64,000 bases of DNA from Deinococcus sp. KSM4-11 (lineage in GTDB: Bacteria; Deinococcota; Deinococci; Deinococcales; Deinococcaceae), in NCBI RefSeq assembly GCF_004801415.1, contig NZ_SSNX01000001.1, positions 992,001 through 1,056,000 on the forward strand, written 5' to 3'. Under the pieces are notes generated by a model. The model saw only the letters and a program-made list of their open reading frames with translations, was not told the origin of the DNA and did not search any database. The translations under genes and the position numbers were made by a program. Positions 1 through 8,174 of the stretch are shown in pieces. How positions within the stretch are numbered: position 1 is the first letter of the stretch; every line of letters begins with the position of its first letter.

Positions 1-442
1 CGAAGCCCCACAACACGACGCGGGCACGGTCGAGGCTGATCAGGCGCGACTCGCGGATGCTGGCCGGGCTGGCCCACTCGTGCCGGCCCTGGGCGTCGCG
101 GTACCGGTGGAAGCCGCGCGCGGCGCTGAGCATCCCGGCCAGCGCGTGCACGGCCACGGCCCGTTCGTGCAGGCGGTTGGCGTTGTAGAGCTGGACGCCC
201 CCAGGCAGGCGGTTGCGGACGTGGTCGATGCCGGCAGTGAGGGTCAGCACCCACTTCAGGCCGGGCAGGGCCAGCAGGTGGTCGCGGGTCTCGCCGCTGG
301 CGAACCACAGCACCACCCCGTCGGCGTCTCCCTCGGGCACGTGATCGCCCGAGTAGTACGCGAGCTCACAGCCGGGAACGCTGCGCTCCCCGACTTCACT
401 GAGGGCACGAAACTCGGGCAGATCCGGCAGTAGAACGCGCAT
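1..442 (-). CDS. D-2-hydroxyacid dehydrogenase, N-terminal part (cut by window edge)
   Basis: Only the first 147 codons lie in the window; the Rossmann NAD-binding half lies beyond base 1. The visible part reads as the N-terminal catalytic subdomain of D-isomer-specific 2-hydroxyacid dehydrogenases: a short beta strand MRVLLPDLPE, the LKWVLTLTAGIDHV segment corresponding to the family's 'aGvD' loop, and LHERAVAVHALAGML corresponding to the conserved 'vaEhal..iL' helix. Substrate cannot be told from this half. The ATG at 442 is preceded, 7 bases away, by CAGAAT, a variant of the leaderless -10 element used across this window. It follows the GNAT gene on the same strand after 5 bases, so co-transcription is possible too. 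Confidence 0.78.
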   Translation of the reverse strand, partial: MRVLLPDLPEFRALSEVGERSVPGCELAYYSGDHVPEGDADGVVLWFASGETRDHLLALPGLKWVLTLTAGIDHVRNRLPGGVQLYNANRLHERAVAVHALAGMLSAARGFHRYRDAQGRHEWASPASIRESRLISLDRARVVLWGF

Positions 443-447
443 ACTTC

Positions 448-1041
448 CTATTCTGAGGGACGGACGTTACTGGAACGCCACTCGGCCCGGCCGATCTCCA
501 TGTGCACATCCACCCGGCCACGGCCCTCCGTGCGACCCGTCTCGTGGAAGCCGCAGGCGGTGAAGGCCCGCTGGGCGCGGCGGTTGTGTCCGAAGGTGGT
601 GAGGCGCACGCGCATCAGCGGCGGGTCACGCACCTCGAAGGCCCAGCGCAGCAGGGCGGTGACGCCGCTGCGGCCGTAGCCACGCCCCCACAGGTCGGGG
701 TACCCGATCATGATGCCCAGCGTGCCGGTCGTGGCCGCCAGAGGGGGTGGAGGGCGCAGGTCGTACAGTTCCGCGCTGCCGATCAGGGTGCCCTGGGGAT
801 CCAGGATGCCGAAGCCCGCGCGTTCCCCACCCCGCTCCTCGTCCTGCATGATCCGGCGGAAGAGCCATTCGGGCAGGTGAATGGGCTTGGCGTCGTTCCA
901 GTCGGCCAGTTCACGGTTCCGGAAGAAGCCGTGCAGCGTGCGCCACTCGGCTGACGTGAAAGCCAGCAGCGGTTTGAGGGTCACGGCCGCGCCGCCCCCA
1001 GGCCCGCTGGCCGGGGGTGGGGTGGACGTGGTCTCCGTCAT
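448..1041 (-). CDS. GNAT-family N-acetyltransferase (RimJ/RimL type)
   Basis: Protein of 197 residues. The central part has the RimJ/RimL-like arrangement: GFGILDPQGTLIGSAELYDL (beta strands 2-3), GTLGIMIGYPDLWGRGYGR as the acetyl-CoA pyrophosphate loop, and VRLTTFGHNRRAQRAFTACGF, the 'N.ra...yek.GF' motif. It should transfer an acetyl group from acetyl-CoA to an amine, such as a protein N terminus or small molecule; the acceptor is unknown. It lies 9 bases after cysQ on the same strand and also has its own TAGGCT element 6 bases before the ATG, so it can be transcribed alone or with cysQ. The N-terminal 20 residues are Pro/Gly/Thr-rich and probably unstructured. Confidence 0.85.
   Translation of the reverse strand: MTETTSTPPPASGPGGGAAVTLKPLLAFTSAEWRTLHGFFRNRELADWNDAKPIHLPEWLFRRIMQDEERGGERAGFGILDPQGTLIGSAELYDLRPPPPLAATTGTLGIMIGYPDLWGRGYGRSGVTALLRWAFEVRDPPLMRVRLTTFGHNRRAQRAFTACGFHETGRTEGRGRVDVHMEIGRAEWRSSNVRPSE
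450..455 (-). promoter_or_regulatory. candidate leaderless -10 (CAGAAT)
   Basis: CAGAAT lies 7 bases before the ATG at 442, inside the last codons of the upstream GNAT gene. It is a CANNNT variant, so weaker than the TANNNT cases. Confidence 0.4.
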
Positions 1042-1047
1042 GGTGTC

Positions 1048-1053
1048 AGCCTA
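1048..1053 (-). promoter_or_regulatory. leaderless -10 (TAGGCT) overlapping cysQ stop
   Basis: TAGGCT ends 6 bases before the ATG at 1041. Its TAG is the stop codon of cysQ. Confidence 0.6.
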
Positions 1054-2085
1054 GCGCTCCGGATGCGTGAGTGCGCCCAGGGCCCGCGTGACATCCCGCG
1101 AGAGCCGCTCCAGATGAAAGGCGTCCCCCTCGGCCCGCTCGACGGTGCGGGTGGCCGGATCCACCACCAGCAGGGCCAGCACCCGGCCGTCGGCGTGCCG
1201 GACGTACACTCCATCGTGCGCTTCCAGGAGGGTCTGGTCGGCTGTGCTCAGGGCCGACCAGGCGGGGGCATCGGGGCGCAGGCCCAGGTGGGCGGTCGGC
1301 AGCGCGCGGGTGTGGAGTTCGGCCTCCAGCCACTCCAGCGCGTCCGGATACCCGCCGATGATGCCCTGCTCAATCTGAGGTGAGGCCTGGTTGTACCGGA
1401 TGGCCCGGCCATCCCGGCGGCGAAGCTCGCCTCCGGCCGCCCGCAGCAGGGCGTGCCCGGCGGCGATATCCCACTCGCTGCGGGGCGACATGGTGAAGGT
1501 CACGTCGGCGTGCCCCGCCGCAATCCGCGCGAGCTTCAGGGCGATGCTGCCGCTGGGGTGCAGGCCCGGCAGGTCGAGGGCACGCAGCTCGTGGCCGTAC
1601 TCGGTGTCCGACACGGCGATGCGCCAGCCGGGAGCGCTCGCCTGCGCCGCCCGCTGCCCACGGTATGCGACGCCGCTGCCGACGACTCCGCTGAACAGTT
1701 CGTCGGTATCGGGCGCATAGACCACGCCCAGCACCGGTTCACCGTCCACCGCGAGGCCGATGCTCACGCAGTAGTCGCCGCTGCCGTTCGCATACTCCTT
1801 GGTACCGTCGATGGGATCCACGATCCACACGCGCGAGCGTTCGAGGCGGTGGTCGCTGTCGGCTTCCTCCTCGCTCAGCAGGCCGTCGCCGGGGAAGGCC
1901 GCGGCCAGCCCGGCGGTGATCAGATGGGACGCCTCCCGGTCGGCGGCGGTCACGGGATCGTCGGCAGAGGTCTTGTGCTCGACCGTCAGGCCCGCCCGCA
2001 GGTGCGCGCGCAGCAGGTCGCCGGCCTCCAGGGCGAGACGCGTGGCGACCTCCAGTTCGAGGGTCAGGGAAGTGGGGGTCGTCAT
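1051..2085 (-). CDS. cysQ: CysQ-like 3'(2'),5'-bisphosphate nucleotidase / inositol monophosphatase family
   Basis: Protein of 344 residues. The inositol monophosphatase fold spans about residues 5-250: LLSEEEADSD (metal-binding Glu around 72), DPIDGT (90-95) and EWDIAAGHALLRAAGG (metal-binding Asp206). These motifs, with a CysQ-like order, suggest Mg-dependent removal of the 3' phosphate from PAP formed in sulfate assimilation; an inositol or other sugar phosphate cannot be excluded. About 90 residues (255-344) extend beyond the usual CysQ length and form an Ala/Leu-rich region I do not recognise. The ATG at 2085 shares an ATGA overlap with the endonuclease III gene upstream, implying translational coupling; a longer in-frame start at 2163 would lie deep inside that gene and is unlikely. 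Confidence 0.82.
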   Translation of the reverse strand: MTTPTSLTLELEVATRLALEAGDLLRAHLRAGLTVEHKTSADDPVTAADREASHLITAGLAAAFPGDGLLSEEEADSDHRLERSRVWIVDPIDGTKEYANGSGDYCVSIGLAVDGEPVLGVVYAPDTDELFSGVVGSGVAYRGQRAAQASAPGWRIAVSDTEYGHELRALDLPGLHPSGSIALKLARIAAGHADVTFTMSPRSEWDIAAGHALLRAAGGELRRRDGRAIRYNQASPQIEQGIIGGYPDALEWLEAELHTRALPTAHLGLRPDAPAWSALSTADQTLLEAHDGVYVRHADGRVLALLVVDPATRTVERAEGDAFHLERLSRDVTRALGALTHPER

Positions 2086-2858
2086 GACCCGAGCATAGCG
2101 GCCTCTGACGCCGTCTTCGGCCCGAGGAGCGCGGCAGCCGGACACAGATCCAGCAGCACGCACTGGTCACAGCGAGGATTCCTCGCGCGGCAGGTCTCCC
2201 GGCCATGTCGGATGGCCGAGACGTGGAAGGTGTAGCGGGCCGCCCACTCGCGCGTCAGCACGCGGTCGAACCACCGCTCGACCTTCACGGCGTTCCAGCC
2301 CTCGGGGGTGAGCCCCAGGCGGGTGGAAATGCGCCAGATGTGCGTGTCCACGGGCATGGCGGGCCGGATCAGGTCAAACAGCATCACGCAACTGGCCGTC
2401 TTCATGCCCACGCCCGGCATGCCTTCCAGCAGGGCCCGCACCTCCGTGTCCGGCAGGTCGCGCAGATCGCGCAGGCTGAGGGCACCGCGCGTGGCCTCCA
2501 GGTGGGCAAGAGCCGCGTGGATGTATCCGGCCTTGAGGCGCGACAGGCCGCCGCCCGCATCCCTGAGCACGGTCTCGATGCCGTCTGGGCCGTCGGCCAG
2601 GGCCGCCTCCCAGCGGGGATAGGTGGCTTTCAGGGCGGCGAACTGGCGCCGGGTGATCGGCGCGGTGTTCTGCTGGGACAGGATGGTGCTGATCAGCCCG
2701 TCCAGCGGTTCGGGGGCGCGCTGGGCACGGGGCGGATCCGGCAGATAGCGGTCCCGCAGGCGCCGCGCGATCTCCGGCAGGTGTGGCGGGGCGGGCAGGG
2801 TCTCGGGGGACAGGCGTGGCAAGGCCGGGGCGGTCACCTCCGCAGCGTAGGCGGACAC
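2082..2858 (-). CDS. nth: Endonuclease III-family DNA glycosylase/AP lyase
   Basis: Protein of 258 residues, somewhat longer than E. coli Nth (211). The helix-hairpin-helix/GPD core is intact: LLEGMPGVGMKTASCVMLFD with the catalytic Lys at 153 and PVDTHIWRISTRLGL with the catalytic Asp at 171. Four cysteines (223, 230, 233, 239; spacing C-X6-C-X2-C-X5-C) form the [4Fe-4S] loop. It should excise oxidised pyrimidines and nick the abasic site in base excision repair; Deinococcus genomes carry several paralogues of this family. The start is a GTG at 2858, 32 bases after dedA, and no clear ribosome site is visible, so the start is uncertain. It overlaps cysQ by 4 bases. Confidence 0.88.
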   Translation of the reverse strand: MSAYAAEVTAPALPRLSPETLPAPPHLPEIARRLRDRYLPDPPRAQRAPEPLDGLISTILSQQNTAPITRRQFAALKATYPRWEAALADGPDGIETVLRDAGGGLSRLKAGYIHAALAHLEATRGALSLRDLRDLPDTEVRALLEGMPGVGMKTASCVMLFDLIRPAMPVDTHIWRISTRLGLTPEGWNAVKVERWFDRVLTREWAARYTFHVSAIRHGRETCRARNPRCDQCVLLDLCPAAALLGPKTASEAAMLGS

Positions 2859-2890
2859 GGCGGTTCAGACCGTGGCGGTCGTCGCGGGAT

Positions 2891-3481
2891 TCAGGCCTGC
2901 CGGCGGGCCTGCATGACCTTCACGACCACCGGGATGACACTCACGACCAGCACGACGGCCACGATCAGCAGCACGTACTTGTCGAGGTTCGGGATCAGTT
3001 TCCCGAAGTAGTACGCCAGGGCCGGCAGCGAGACGCCCCACAGCACGGCACCCAGGACGTTGTAGGCGGTGAAGATCCCCAGCGGCATGCGGCTCACGCC
3101 GGCCAAGGTGGGCACCAGGGTTCGCACGATGGGCACGAAGCGGGCCAGCACGATGGACTGCCAGCCGTACTGCGCGAAGAACTGCTCGGACTGTGCGACG
3201 TACTCCGGCTTGAAGAACCGGGAATTCTGGTTGCGGAACACGGCGGGCCCAAAGCGCTGCCCGATGAAGTAGCCGGACACGCAGCCCAGGATGCCTCCCG
3301 CCACCACGGCGGCCATGACGCCCCACAGGTTCAGCTCGCCGCTCGCCGCAAGCAGCCCGGCGGTGATCAGCAGACTGTCTCCCGGCAGGAAGAACCCCAG
3401 CAGCAGTCCCGTCTCGGCAAAGACGATCAGAAAGATGCCGATGTATGAGAAGGCGAGAATGGTGTGAATGAGGGAGTCCAT
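2891..3481 (-). CDS. DedA-family membrane protein
   Basis: Protein of 196 residues, a normal length for DedA/VTT-domain proteins. Recognisable motifs are ETGLLLGFFLPGDSLLITAG (the family's 'E..g....lPge.ll...G' segment), GYFIGQRFGP and the basic helix segment VLARFVPIVRTLVPTLAGVSRMPLG (cut: key part is RFVPIVRTLVP..AG..rM). Several hydrophobic segments follow, ending with LLIVAVVLVVSVIPVVV. The family acts in the inner membrane, probably as lipid (undecaprenyl phosphate or phosphatidylethanolamine) flippases. First gene of the dedA-nth-cysQ-GNAT run. The ATG at 3481 has a TAGGGT element 6 bases upstream. Confidence 0.88.
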   Translation of the reverse strand: MDSLIHTILAFSYIGIFLIVFAETGLLLGFFLPGDSLLITAGLLAASGELNLWGVMAAVVAGGILGCVSGYFIGQRFGPAVFRNQNSRFFKPEYVAQSEQFFAQYGWQSIVLARFVPIVRTLVPTLAGVSRMPLGIFTAYNVLGAVLWGVSLPALAYYFGKLIPNLDKYVLLIVAVVLVVSVIPVVVKVMQARRQA

Positions 3482-3487
3482 GTGGGC

Positions 3488-3493
3488 ACCCTA
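3488..3493 (-). promoter_or_regulatory. leaderless -10 (TAGGGT) of dedA
   Basis: TAGGGT ends 6 bases before the ATG at 3481; no Shine-Dalgarno fits between. Confidence 0.6.
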
Positions 3494-3568
3494 GCGTGCC
3501 CGGGGCTACACGAACGTCACCCATCGGGAGGAGGGAACGGGAGCGCCGATGGCTGCTTTCCCGTGCGG

Positions 3569-4156
3569 TCAGCGCGCCCGCAGCGTGGTGCGGTTCCCGG
3601 CGGCGTCCACGGCCTCCAGGTCGGCCCAGATGCCGGTCGTCTCGGCGTAGAAATCCACCTTGGCGCCTGGCGTGATGTTGATCTGGTTGCCGTCCACTAG
3701 CATCTGGACGACCCGGCTGTTGTCGGTGGCCGTGCCCGTCACGCGGATCACGTTCCCGGCCTTCTCGAAGCGCGTGATGGTGATTGTGGGTTTCTCGGCA
3801 TCGACGGTGACGGGCAGGATGAGGGTGCTGCGGTTCCCGGCCGCGTCCTGCGCGGCGATGGTGTACTTACCGGTGCTGCCCTGGATCAGGGTCTTGAACT
3901 GGAAGTGCGCGAGTTTACGGCTGCCCGGCAGGATCGGAATGGGCGTGCCATCCACGGTGATCTGCGTGACGCCGGTATCGTCGAGCACGTAGCCGTCTAC
4001 CACGAAGGACTTCGCTCGGCTGGCGGCCCCGTCGGCGTTGCTGATGGTAATACGCGGCTTGAAGGTGTCCGTCGTGCGCGCACACCCGGCCAGACCAATC
4101 GTCAGGCCCACGGCGCAGGCGAGCGGGGCGAACACGGAAGGGCGGGCGCGGCGCAT
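3569..4156 (-). CDS. Ig-like lipoprotein
   Basis: Protein of 195 residues with a lipoprotein signal peptide ending in the lipobox LAGC (Cys25). The mature part holds two similar beta-sandwich-like units: 'KPRITISNADG...VDGYVLDDTGVTQITVDGTPI' and 'KPTITITRFEKAG...VTGTATDNSRVVQMLVDGNQI' (internal residues omitted), each followed by a segment ending in DAAGNR. This pattern is typical of bacterial Ig-like repeats exposed on the cell envelope. No catalytic residues are seen; a structural or binding role is an inference. It is divergent from hisZ. The ATG is preceded by TATACT at 7 bases, supporting the start. Confidence 0.75.
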   Translation of the reverse strand: MRRARPSVFAPLACAVGLTIGLAGCARTTDTFKPRITISNADGAASRAKSFVVDGYVLDDTGVTQITVDGTPIPILPGSRKLAHFQFKTLIQGSTGKYTIAAQDAAGNRSTLILPVTVDAEKPTITITRFEKAGNVIRVTGTATDNSRVVQMLVDGNQINITPGAKVDFYAETTGIWADLEAVDAAGNRTTLRAR

Positions 4157-4163
4157 GAGGCGG

Positions 4164-4169
4164 AGTATA
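4164..4169 (-). promoter_or_regulatory. leaderless -10 (TATACT) of Ig-like lipoprotein gene
   Basis: TATACT ends 7 bases before the ATG at 4156. Confidence 0.6.
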
Positions 4170-4238
4170 CCGGGCGCACCCGGAGACGACCGTTGGGGCG
4201 TGGCTGGACGGGCTGACCGTGACGCGATGGGCGACGCT

Positions 4239-4244
4239 TAGAAT
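4239..4244 (+). promoter_or_regulatory. leaderless -10 (TAGAAT) of hisZ
   Basis: TAGAAT ends 6 bases before the GTG at 4251; the six bases between are all G/C. Confidence 0.6.
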
Positions 4245-4250
4245 GCCCCC

Positions 4251-5393
4251 GTGAGTGCGCCCGCCCGCCCGTCCCTCCGTCCGTCCAGTCCCGGGATTCC
4301 CGAGGGCACCCGCGATGTGCTGCCGCCCGAGTGGGGCCATCGGGAAGCCCTGCGGGCCCGGCTGGCGGCCACCTTCAGCGCGTGGGGCTACCGGGGCGTG
4401 GAGGTGCCCGCCCTGGAGTTCGCGAGCAGCGCGCACCCGCAGGATGCCCTGGCCTTCAAACTGATCGACTCGGGCGGGCAGGTGCTGGCGCTGCGCAGCG
4501 AGTTCACGACCGCTGTAGGCCGTCTGGCCCGCACGCGCTTCCCGGCCGGGCCGTTCCCGCTGAGGCTCCAGTACGCGGGCCGCCTGTGGCTGCGGGCCCT
4601 GACCAGCGAACTGGGCCGCCTGCGCGAATTCAACCAGTCGGGCGTGGAACTCATCGGCGTAGAGAGCGCCCGCGCCGACGCCGAACTGCTGCACCTGGCC
4701 GACGCGGCCCTGCGCGACGTGGGCGTGGATGCGCAGCTCGAGGTCGGCTATCCGGGCTTCGTCGATGCCGTGCTCGAGGACGCGGGTCTGCACGGCCGCG
4801 CCCGCGAGGAGCTGCACCTCGCGATCGACCGCAAGAGCGGCGCAGACGTGGACGTGCTGTCCCGCCGGGACGGCCTGACGGCCGATGTCACACGCACGCT
4901 TCACGCGCTGACGGACCTGTACGGCGGCCCGGAAGTGCTGGATACCGCCGGGCGCATGGCCCAGGGCATGCGGGCCCGCGCGGCCGTCGCGCATTTGCGG
5001 GACGTGGCCGCGCAGGTGCGCCAGCCGCTGCTGTTCGATCTGGGCGTGAGCCGCCGCTACGACTACTACACGGGCGTGACCTTCCGCGCGTACTCGCCGG
5101 GACTGAACCAACCCGTGCTGGGGGGCGGCCGCTATGCGCTGGACGGAGGACTGCCCGGCGCGGGCTTTGCGATCGGCCTGGAACGGCTGGCCCGCGCCGC
5201 CGCCCCGACCCTGCCCGCCGAACCGGAGGTCGTCCTGGCCCTGGATCTGGAGGGCGCCCGGACGGCCCGCGACCAGGGCCTGTCCGCAGAACTCGCGTGG
5301 ACGGACGATTTGGCGGCCCTGCGCGCCTACAGCCGGGAGCGCGGTATCGACCGCTGGATCACGGGTACGACCTGGCAGGAGGTGGAGGCATGA
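4251..5393 (+). CDS. hisZ: ATP phosphoribosyltransferase regulatory subunit HisZ
   Basis: Protein of 380 residues resembling a catalytically inactive histidyl-tRNA synthetase core. Signatures are [13 protein letters not shown] near the N terminus (class II motif 1 region), [10 protein letters not shown] and [13 protein letters not shown] (motif 2 region), and [18 protein letters not shown] (HisRS-like 'Y.fEa'-type segment). The tRNA anticodon-binding domain of true HisRS is absent, and the gene overlaps hisG, so it is HisZ. It binds short-form HisG to make the active hetero-octamer of the first histidine biosynthesis step and provides histidine feedback inhibition. The start is GTG at 4251, fixed by the -10 element just upstream. 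Confidence 0.92.
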   Translation: MSAPARPSLRPSSPGIPEGTRDVLPPEWGHREALRARLAATFSAWGYRGVEVPALEFASSAHPQDALAFKLIDSGGQVLALRSEFTTAVGRLARTRFPAGPFPLRLQYAGRLWLRALTSELGRLREFNQSGVELIGVESARADAELLHLADAALRDVGVDAQLEVGYPGFVDAVLEDAGLHGRAREELHLAIDRKSGADVDVLSRRDGLTADVTRTLHALTDLYGGPEVLDTAGRMAQGMRARAAVAHLRDVAAQVRQPLLFDLGVSRRYDYYTGVTFRAYSPGLNQPVLGGGRYALDGGLPGAGFAIGLERLARAAAPTLPAEPEVVLALDLEGARTARDQGLSAELAWTDDLAALRAYSRERGIDRWITGTTWQEVEA

Positions 5394-6037
5394 GCCCCCA
5401 CTCGGGCCGCGCGCCCGATCATCTCACCCTGGCCCTGCCGAAGGGCCGCATTCTGGAGGAGGCCATCGACCTGCTCGCCCGCGCGGGCCTGCCCCTCACG
5501 CTGCCGGAGAAAAGCCGCGCGCTCCGCCACGAGTTTCCCGGCGTGACGGTGCTCGAACTCCGCAACCAGGACGTGCCGGTGTACGTCGACCTGGGCGTGG
5601 CGGATGCCGGGATCGTGGGCAAAGACGTGCTGGTCGAATCGGGCCGCACCGTGTACGAGCCGATCGACCTGCACTTCGCGCCGTGCCGACTGTCCCTGAT
5701 CCGCGAGGTCGGTGCGACCGGGCCGGTGAACCGGGTGGGCACGAAATACCCGCGCGCGGCCCAGGCGTACCTGACCGCGCAGGGCATGCCCGCCGAGATC
5801 GTGAAGCTCAACGGCAATATCGAACTCGCCGCCCTGACGGGTCTGGCGGACGCGGTCATCGACCTCGTGCAGACGGGCAGCACCCTGCGCGCCAACAACC
5901 TCGAGGAACTGGACGTGCTGTTCTACTCCAGCGCCCGCCTGATCGTGAACCGCGCGGCGCTCAAGTTACGCCGGGATCGACTGCATCCCCTGATCGCGCG
6001 CCTGCGGGACGTGGTCGCCGAGGCTCAGCCCGGCTGA
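5390..6037 (+). CDS. hisG: ATP phosphoribosyltransferase catalytic subunit HisG (short form)
   Basis: Protein of 215 residues, the size of the short HisG that needs HisZ. Conserved segments: [40 protein letters not shown], and the PRPP-binding region around [21 protein letters not shown]. It condenses ATP with PRPP to phosphoribosyl-ATP. The ATG at 5390 overlaps the hisZ stop (ATGA), so translation is coupled and the two subunits are made together. The remaining his genes are not in the window. Confidence 0.95.
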   Translation: MSPHSGRAPDHLTLALPKGRILEEAIDLLARAGLPLTLPEKSRALRHEFPGVTVLELRNQDVPVYVDLGVADAGIVGKDVLVESGRTVYEPIDLHFAPCRLSLIREVGATGPVNRVGTKYPRAAQAYLTAQGMPAEIVKLNGNIELAALTGLADAVIDLVQTGSTLRANNLEELDVLFYSSARLIVNRAALKLRRDRLHPLIARLRDVVAEAQPG

Positions 6038-6135
6038 CCACCTGGCCAGAACCCGGCGCCCGCGAGGCAGAATCAGCCAGTTCCCCGGTTGCCCGGCGGA
6101 TCTGACTGGGGAGACGACTGGCACGCGCGAAGGCC

Positions 6136-6199
6136 GCCGAACAGGTCAGGCGTTCGGCACGGCCAAATGGTGAGCGACCCAGGTCACACCGGGTCGCTC
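6136..6199. terminator. two tandem hairpins between convergent hisG and patB
   Basis: GCCGAAC (6136-6142) pairs with GTTCGGC (6152-6158), and GAGCGACCC (6172-6180) pairs with GGGTCGCTC (6191-6199). Neither has a long T run, but both lie in the 178-base gap between convergent genes, so a bidirectional terminator is likely. Confidence 0.45.
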
Positions 6200-6215
6200 C
6201 TCGCCATGCCGTGCC

Positions 6216-7415
6216 CTAACCCTGAGGAGTGGCGGTCAGCGCCGTCGTCATGCGGTCGAGCGCCTCGGTGAGGAGGGCACGACTGGTCGCGAAGTTCACG
6301 CGGATGAAGCCCTGGTACTGCGCCTTCTGCGCTTCGGGGGCAAAGACCGGCCCGTCATGGACGGCAATTTTCGCCTCGTCAAGCAGGAACGACTGGATGT
6401 CTCCGACACGCGGGTGGTCGCGCAGATCCAGCCAGGCCAGGTACGTGGCTTCCGGCGTGTACGCGCGTACCCACGGCAGGTTCGTGCGCAGGTAGTCGAT
6501 CAGGAAGTCCCTGTTCGCATGGAGGTAGGCGACCGTATCGGCCAGCCACGGGCCACCTTCCTTGAGGGCGGCCCGCCACATGGTTACGCTCAGCGCCCCC
6601 TCGTGGCCCATCAGGCCGCCGGCGGACGTGCGAACCCGTTTGACCAGTCCCGCGTTGTGGCTGAGCATGGCGCCGATTCCGAGTCCGGCGGTGTTGTAGG
6701 CCTTGCACGGCCCGGTCAGGGTGATCGTGCGGCTGCGGACGCGCGGATCGGCCGCGAACGCCTCGAAGGCCTCCCCGGTGAAGCGGAGGTCGGCGTGCAG
6801 CTCGTCGCTCACCACGAACAGGTCGCGAGCGATCGCCAGATCACGGAGTTTTTCAAGTTCCCCGGCCGACCACACGCGCCCGGTGGGGTTGTGCGGGTGG
6901 CACAGCATCAGCAGGCGGCTGCCGCGCGCGGCGGCGTCCATGGCGGCCCAGTTGATCTCGTAGCCATCCTCGCCCTCGCGCAGGGGCACACCGGCCACCC
7001 GGCGGCCCAGATCGGTGATCGCCAGGTGGAAGGGGTGGTAGATGGGGACCATCGTCACCACGGGTTCCCCAGGGGTGGTCAGGGCATGGACGGCCGCGTA
7101 CAGGCCGGGCACGACCCCCGGCTGCAGCGCGATGCCGTCCTCGGGAAGGTCATCGAGGCCCTGGGTGGCCAGGTGGGCGTGCAGGAGCGGCATCAGTTCT
7201 GGATCGCCGCGCAGCTGGTGGTACCCGAGGCCGCGCGTGAGGCGTTCCTGCAGTGCGGCCAGGATCGCCGGAGCGACCGGGTAGTCCATGTCCGCGACCC
7301 ACAGCGGAATGACATCTGGCGGGTAGAGCGTCCATTTGATGGAATCGGGGTGGCGCAGCGCGGTCACGTCCAGGTGGTCACGCGCGTCGGCGGCCTGCGG
7401 GGGAAGGCTCGTCAT
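6216..7415 (-). CDS. patB: PatB/MalY-type PLP-dependent cystathionine beta-lyase (aminotransferase fold I)
   Basis: Protein of 399 residues. Family signatures: PLWVADMDYPVAPAILAAL near the N terminus, LCHPHNPTGRVWS (172-184), VVSDELHADLRF with the PLP-binding Asp204, and the PLP lysine at 238 in LTGPCKAYNTAGLG. These match the MalY/PatB subgroup of C-S lyases, which cleave cystathionine or related cysteine conjugates to homocysteine or a thiol, pyruvate and ammonia. A plain aminotransferase activity cannot be excluded. The ATG at 7415 has TATGCT 7 bases upstream; a longer frame starting at 7427 would begin inside that -10 element. Divergent from mtnN with 63 bases between. Confidence 0.87.
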   Translation of the reverse strand: MTSLPPQAADARDHLDVTALRHPDSIKWTLYPPDVIPLWVADMDYPVAPAILAALQERLTRGLGYHQLRGDPELMPLLHAHLATQGLDDLPEDGIALQPGVVPGLYAAVHALTTPGEPVVTMVPIYHPFHLAITDLGRRVAGVPLREGEDGYEINWAAMDAAARGSRLLMLCHPHNPTGRVWSAGELEKLRDLAIARDLFVVSDELHADLRFTGEAFEAFAADPRVRSRTITLTGPCKAYNTAGLGIGAMLSHNAGLVKRVRTSAGGLMGHEGALSVTMWRAALKEGGPWLADTVAYLHANRDFLIDYLRTNLPWVRAYTPEATYLAWLDLRDHPRVGDIQSFLLDEAKIAVHDGPVFAPEAQKAQYQGFIRVNFATSRALLTEALDRMTTALTATPQG

Positions 7416-7422
7416 GCGTCCG

Positions 7423-7428
7423 AGCATA
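7423..7428 (-). promoter_or_regulatory. leaderless -10 (TATGCT) of patB
   Basis: TATGCT ends 7 bases before the ATG at 7415 and decides against the longer start at 7427. Confidence 0.6.
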
Positions 7429-7465
7429 CGCCGGGCTCGTGAATGTCCGGCAAGGACGGCGCGGG

Positions 7466-7471
7466 TACACT
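7466..7471 (+). promoter_or_regulatory. leaderless -10 (TACACT) of mtnN
   Basis: TACACT ends 7 bases before the ATG at 7479. Confidence 0.62.
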
Positions 7472-7478
7472 GGGGCGG

Positions 7479-8174
7479 ATGCTGGCGATCATGGGCGCGA
7501 TGGACGAGGAGATCGAACTGCTCCTGGCGGAGCTACAGGCCCGTGAGGATCTCACGTTTCCGGGCGTGACGCTGCACCGGGGCGTGCTGGACGGCGTGCC
7601 GGTGCTGCTCACGCGGGCCGGAATCGGCAAGGTGAATGCCGCCATGACGACCACCTACCTGCTGATGCAGGGAGCGTCGAGCGTGGTGTTCACGGGCGTG
7701 GCGGGCGGCGTTCACCCGGAGCTCCAGGTCGGGGATCTCGTGGTCAGCACGGATCTCGTACAGCACGATGTGGACGTGACCGCGCTGGGCTACGAGGTGG
7801 GGACCGTGCCCGGGGAGTCGCCCGCGTGGACGGCAGATCCTGGGTTGCGGGCCGCAGCGGTCAGGGCCGCCCGGTCGGTGGAGGGCGTGCAGGTCATCGA
7901 GGGCCGGGTGGCGAGCGGGGACCAGTTCATCGCTTCGCCGGAGGGCGTGACGCGCCTGCGGGAGACCTTCGGGGCCGCGTGCGCCGAGATGGAGGGCGCG
8001 GCGGTGGCCCAGGTGTGCGCGAAGGCGGGCGTGCCCTTCGTGGTGATCCGCTCGGTGAGTGACACGGCCGACACCGGCGCGAACGTGGATTACCGCGAGT
8101 TCATGCCCAGGGTCGCGCGACATGCCAAGCAGGTCGTCCGGGGCATGCTGGCCGGAATGAACCCCGCCCGGTGA
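7479..8174 (+). CDS. mtnN: 5'-methylthioadenosine/S-adenosylhomocysteine nucleosidase
   Basis: Protein of 231 residues, the usual length. It starts MLAIMGAMDEEIELL, matching the family's N-terminal strand with the active-site Glu; FTGVAGGVHPELQVGDLVVS is the phosphorylase-fold core; AEMEGAAVAQVC carries the substrate-binding Met-Glu, and RSVSDTADTG the catalytic Asp. It hydrolyses MTA and SAH to adenine plus methylthioribose or S-ribosylhomocysteine, recycling by-products of SAM use. A start at 7443 is possible in frame but would precede the -10 element; 7479 is chosen. The stop overlaps the next gene by 4 bases. Confidence 0.93.
   Translation: MLAIMGAMDEEIELLLAELQAREDLTFPGVTLHRGVLDGVPVLLTRAGIGKVNAAMTTTYLLMQGASSVVFTGVAGGVHPELQVGDLVVSTDLVQHDVDVTALGYEVGTVPGESPAWTADPGLRAAAVRAARSVEGVQVIEGRVASGDQFIASPEGVTRLRETFGAACAEMEGAAVAQVCAKAGVPFVVIRSVSDTADTGANVDYREFMPRVARHAKQVVRGMLAGMNPAR

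Noticed and set aside
4331..5389. Plus-strand frame that runs into hisG from within hisZ
   Set aside because: The first part is an out-of-phase reading of hisZ; only the portion from ATG 5390 is a real gene.
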